From Bisporella sp. PMI_857 (lineage: Eukaryota; Ascomycota; Leotiomycetes; Helotiales; Helotiaceae), in the NCBI GenBank assembly GCA_021307315.1, contig JAJSPD010000003.1, forward strand, positions 930,001-994,000: a stretch of 64,000 nt of DNA, given 5' to 3'. Shown here piece after piece: positions 60,235 to 64,000 of the stretch (position 1 is the stretch's first letter; each line of letters opens with the position of its first letter). Below the pieces are notes generated by a model. The model searched no databases and was not told the DNA's origin. It saw only the letters and a program-made list of their open reading frames with translations. The position numbers and the translations under genes were made by a program.

Positions 60235-62991
60235 ATGGATTCCACTGGAGGAAATGCCTCTCATGCCACCGACTTGGGGAGCAACCTCCCAGCGTCTATT
60301 GTAGGGGATGGTGGCTCTGCAACAGAAGCAGCAGATAGGAACTCTGAGATGGATTACTCCGATGATGACCCAATTCCAGATGTTTCCACAGTATCTGAGA
60401 GGCCAAAGGTTATGAGTTTACGCAAACTAGGTATAATGTTCAATACCAGACGCCAAGCTGCAACACGGCCAATGCGTGGGGCCGCAACTGCTTTAATCGA
60501 TCAAGACGACAGTGGAACGTATGACCCAAAAGCTAAACCTCGCCGAGCAACTACCGCAAGACGAGCAAAGAAAATCAGACTTGAAAGTGATGTAACCGAA
60601 AATTCGCAACACCTTGAGAAAAGGAATAGGACAAGGCGCATTGGATATGGCCTTGTTATGACATTTTCTTTCACAAGCGATGCCGGACTTGAGTATTTAA
60701 GATCTATCACCCCCGACCCAACCCCATATCCGAATTCAGATCTAGCTTTCAACAATGATAATGGTGATGAATCAGAGTCTTCTTCGGGCTCGGAGGATGA
60801 ATCTCTAGTCAGCTTAAACCCCAGACCTGGCCGCAGAACCACAAGAAGATCAAGAAGAGTTGTTGTTGGCCCTTCCAGGTAAGCACGGCTTCCGTTGTAC
60901 ATTATAGGCCCAGTAGTAACGCGCAACAGGAAGGATGGCCTCACTATTGACCAGCTAGCCCTCGGTCATCCTCAGCGTAGAGGCTGCAAAGCTTGCTTTG
61001 ATGTGGGCGATGATGAATGCTCGCTTATCGATGATCGTCATGACTACCCTTGCGAGGCGTGTGATGATGCTGGGATTGACTGCCAATTTATCATTCCTCC
61101 CGAGCTCAAACATATATGCGAGCGATGTAAGAGGCAGAAAATTACATGCTCTTACCGCAAGGATGGAGGGAAGGGAGCGGATGCATGCGAAGGCTGTCAA
61201 GAACATGGCGTACCATGCTGCGCTGCACCATTGAAGAAGTCACCGAGTTCGCGAAGATACAACGATATATTGGGGGAGCACGGCAACGCAACCCCTAAAA
61301 TTAATCCTATACAGAAGGTAAAAGCGGTACAGAATCCCAAGGCCAGTCAAAGCGATAACATGGCTCAAGCTCGGCGATATGTTGCCTGCAACCAGTGCCG
61401 GGCAGACGGACTTAGATACAGCCTGAGGAGGAATGACCTTGGGCCATGCCCAAGGCGCCGCAAGAAAGAAGAAGAGTGTGCCTTTATAGTCGCTAAATCT
61501 GTTCAACCATTTGCTCCTGCGCCGACTTCAAAGGCAAAGCAGGTTGAAGATACCAAACAAAGATCAAAAGAAGACTCCCCGAAAGCTCTTGGATTAGCAA
61601 AACCCTCGGGTATATTCAATCCCGGACTTAGATATGCTGGCAGAATACCAGGTTTTCGAAACCCACGCGTTTATCACACTAAGAAGGCGGAAAGAGTAGC
61701 CAAGTATGAGCGACAAAATGAAATTCTGGCTGAATTATCAGCTTCTCCAGAACTCATAGGAGGCAGCAGCGGTATTGGGCATATCAGAATCAAGACGGCA
61801 TTTAGTCATCCCATAGAATTCTTCTACTCGCCAGCACCAAACGGTAGTGAACCATGTTCGTGGTGTGATGGAATCATGTTTGGCTTGATAGGGCATGGCG
61901 AAAAGGAGGTAGAGGTAATCCCTCCACATGGTATGCAAGGCTATGAAGAGGTTGGCGATGGAGAGTTTATTGGCCATGGCCAGAAAGGCGAGGCACCTAG
62001 TCGTATGTGTACGCCTTGTACTATGACTCGCTGTGCAACTATACGTTGCCAAAACCACGAAATGGTATTGATCAAGGGCCAAGATCCAGCGGTCTACGTC
62101 CCAAAATTATGGAACCAAGCGTTGGAAGCGCTTGGAGAACGAGATTTCAAGACTGGTCAGCTTGTGCTCACGGCCAAATTCTGTTCTATGTGCACAGAGG
62201 TTGCACATTACGAATGTGCGGCTCGAGATTACGAAAATGGATATATACGGTGCAGTCTAAAACTCTGCGAAGGTTGCAATGACATCTTAAAGGGGTGGTC
62301 TATTGGGAAAAATGAACGCGAATATAATCAAGAACAAAAGATATATATTCTTGATGACGTTTTCCGCGAGAGGCCATATGTTGTGGAGGAAGATGGGGCT
62401 AGACCTACAATGAGAGCGGATGCCTCTTTTTTGACTACTAAAGGAGAGATTTTTACACGAGTTGCGCAAGGAATGCAGCAGCCATTCTCTAGTGGAGATG
62501 ATCTTGATATTATGGCATTTATGAATGGGGAGGTTCACATTATGAGTGAGGATTCGAGCACTGATGCGGATATTGCCGTAGATGAAGATCTCAAGAAATT
62601 GCTCGAACGGGCTGGCAAAGGCAAGGGAAGATTGAATGAAAAGAATATTAAGCGATCTGGCTTCAGTAAGCCTCTAAAATCGCCGTTCATCAAGCCTAAA
62701 TCTATTTCAGCATCCCTTGTAAGAACCACGCCAAGTTCTAGAGGGGCGGACCAACTGAGACCAAGGCAGTATGGAGATTGGATGGAGACTCGTCCAATAT
62801 CCGCAAGAAAGTCTTGGGCGCATGGAGGAGGAAGCGGTAGCCTGACCCAAGCCTATAATGCTTTTGTAGCATCGCCTCAGGGCAAGAAGGAGAGAGGCGC
62901 TGGAGGAACAAGGCAAGGAAAGAACAAGATTAATGCGATTGTTATCAGCGACGGTGAAGACGACGATGGACCTATTATGCGTGGATACTGA
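60235..62991 (+). CDS. Large tandem zinc-cluster protein (regulatory, unknown targets)
   Basis: Two exons, 60235-60878 and 60930-62991, give 901 residues. The 51-base intron (GTAAGC...CAACAG) is a multiple of three but holds an in-frame TAA, so splicing is needed. The N-terminal 210 residues are acidic, then Arg-rich. Three zinc-cluster modules follow. The first is at 234-266 (CKACFDVGDDEC, then CEACDDAGIDC). The second is at 278-311 (CERCKRQKITC, CEGCQEHGVPC), an ideal Zn2Cys6. The third, at 368-398, has lost two cysteines. Further Cys/His groups are CSWC, CTPCTMTRC and CSMCTEVAHYEC with CSLKLCEGC. The C-terminus is disordered and ends in an acidic run (VISDGEDDDG) that resembles a SUMO-interacting motif. 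It probably binds DNA or chromatin. No operon-like context. Confidence 0.85.
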
Positions 62992-63214
62992 TTTCAACAC
63001 TATATTTGATGCATTCATGAGATCTGGAGAGGAATTTCGACGGCATGTTTATTGGAGGAAAATTACTTAAGTATACCAACACTACATATTCTCTAATATG
63101 GGCAGAAATTGATGACTCGTCTCCTAAAGCATATTTCACCATTCTACAATATTATTGATTTAAATACCTATGCACCCTGGAGGATCGTAGACTAACTTAT
63201 TGAAAATCTAGAAG

Positions 63215-64000
63215 CTATGGGGACAAAACAACAACAATCCGTTCACGTGGCCTTTCTTTCCTTCCAACTGGTGGTTTCCGTTCTGCCACCGTTCGCTCTA
63301 GAACAGCCTTTTCTTCCTCAGCGGCTTGAAGCCTACGCGTCTCTTCCCTACGCTGTCTATCTGCTTCCATGGATCTTGCATATAAGTCACAAAATGTCCA
63401 GTCCTTACATCTATTACAGAACTCCGCCGATTCCTGTACTTTCCAATGAAATTCTTTGAACTTCTCATGCTTTCTCGCTCGGTTTTGTTCCTCAATGCCA
63501 TCTAAGTTGTTTTGTACCTCGATACTCCTGGCTACTACTGGAATAGCCGAGTTTTCAATGATCGAGCTTGGCTTTGGTCGCCCTGGGATCTTGCCCGACC
63601 CTAAGTCTTCAGAGAATGTATTCGAGACCGGCTCTTCTAGAGCCTTTTCATAACGTAAGTTCCCTTGGGGGATGTAACCTAGATCCACTTCGTATGCGCA
63701 ATCCAGGTCTTCCTCCTCCGCCAAACTTGGACGACCTCCAGCCTCTCCTCGCTCTGGTCCTTCCTCCTCCTCGAACTCTTCCTGATCAGCCCAGACGACC
63801 TCATGTCCATCCCCATAGGCAAAGTCGTGTGGATGGCCTTTTCTTGTGGCTATATATTCGATGATTTCTTCCTCTATTCGGCTCCCAAATCTTCTGATTG
63901 TGTTGTCTGGTCTGTATCTTGCTGCATGGATTCTAGCTGCAATATCGTGTATAGGTCCATGATACATCATTTCATGCGTTTCCTTGTGTCTGGGTATCTT
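63215..64000 (-). CDS. Uncharacterised acidic/charged protein (partial at its 5' end)
   Basis: The minus frame is open from the right edge to the stop at 63215-63217. Although an ATG pair lies at 63965-63970, the codons before it (reading IPRHKETHE) look coding, so the true start is probably outside the window. Visible are a basic helical start (GPIHDIAARIHAARYRPDNT), acidic runs (DQEEFEEEEGPERGE), a small Cys group (FCNRCKDWTFCD) and a C-terminal coiled-coil-like stretch (EADRQRREETRRLQAAEEEK) ending in a basic tail (KPPVGRKERPRER). No family is recognised. It lies tail to tail with the zinc-cluster gene, 223 bases away. Confidence 0.7.
   Translation of the reverse strand, partial: KIPRHKETHEMMYHGPIHDIAARIHAARYRPDNTIRRFGSRIEEEIIEYIATRKGHPHDFAYGDGHEVVWADQEEFEEEEGPERGEAGGRPSLAEEEDLDCAYEVDLGYIPQGNLRYEKALEEPVSNTFSEDLGSGKIPGRPKPSSIIENSAIPVVARSIEVQNNLDGIEEQNRARKHEKFKEFHWKVQESAEFCNRCKDWTFCDLYARSMEADRQRREETRRLQAAEEEKAVLERTVAERKPPVGRKERPRERIVVVLSP

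Noticed and set aside
60879..60929. Premature stop in the zinc-cluster protein
   Set aside because: The TAA lies in a 51-base GT-AG intron whose removal keeps the frame.

Overview
The window reads as a filamentous ascomycete (Pezizomycotina) chromosome. Genes are broken by short GT-AG introns of about 50-90 bases with CTRAC-type branch points, intergenic DNA is AT-rich, and the gene content (HET-domain protein, Zn2Cys6 regulator, HsbA wall protein, fungal amidase) is typical of that group. The style of the Cys-rich uncharacterised proteins suggests Leotiomycetes; that placement is inference only. Most exon joins below were worked out by hand from splice signals and reading-frame continuity, with no transcript data.

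Layout. 1-10 kb: tail of an MFS transporter, two small uncharacterised minus-strand genes, then a 2060-residue DOCK-family protein. 10-16 kb: gene-poor, with a decayed membrane-protein locus and a decayed amidase. 16-22 kb: HsbA-type wall protein, a three-exon single-pass membrane protein, a paraoxonase-like beta-propeller gene, and enoyl-CoA reductase TSC13. 23-31 kb: a damaged repeat-bearing gene, an uncharacterised two-exon gene and bifunctional 6-phosphofructo-2-kinase/fructose-2,6-bisphosphatase. 33-44 kb: HET-domain protein, DPH3 (KTI11) and a Zn2Cys6 regulator whose first splice junction does not resolve. 44-48 kb: gene-poor, holding the relic of a 2EXR/F-box-like gene. 48-55 kb: a dense housekeeping block with two divergent pairs, frataxin with AP-3 sigma, and a small predicted mitochondrial membrane protein with cytosolic leucyl-tRNA synthetase. 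55-64 kb: a GPI-anchored Ser/Thr-rich protein, a histidine phosphatase ending in a PCNA-interacting (PIP-box) motif, a large protein with tandem zinc clusters, and the 3' part of an acidic protein that runs off the end.

The genes do not form one pathway. Housekeeping functions (VLCFA elongation, glycolytic control, diphthamide and tRNA modification, iron-sulfur metabolism, vesicle coats, tRNA charging) alternate with accessory islands (HET, wall proteins, decayed genes). Four loci show visible decay (amidase, 2EXR-like gene, membrane relic, repeat-bearing gene), and two more (paraoxonase-like gene, Zn2Cys6 gene) each have a junction that cannot be spliced in frame by a simple GT-AG intron. 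I found no convincing tRNA, rRNA, intact transposon or CRISPR array.
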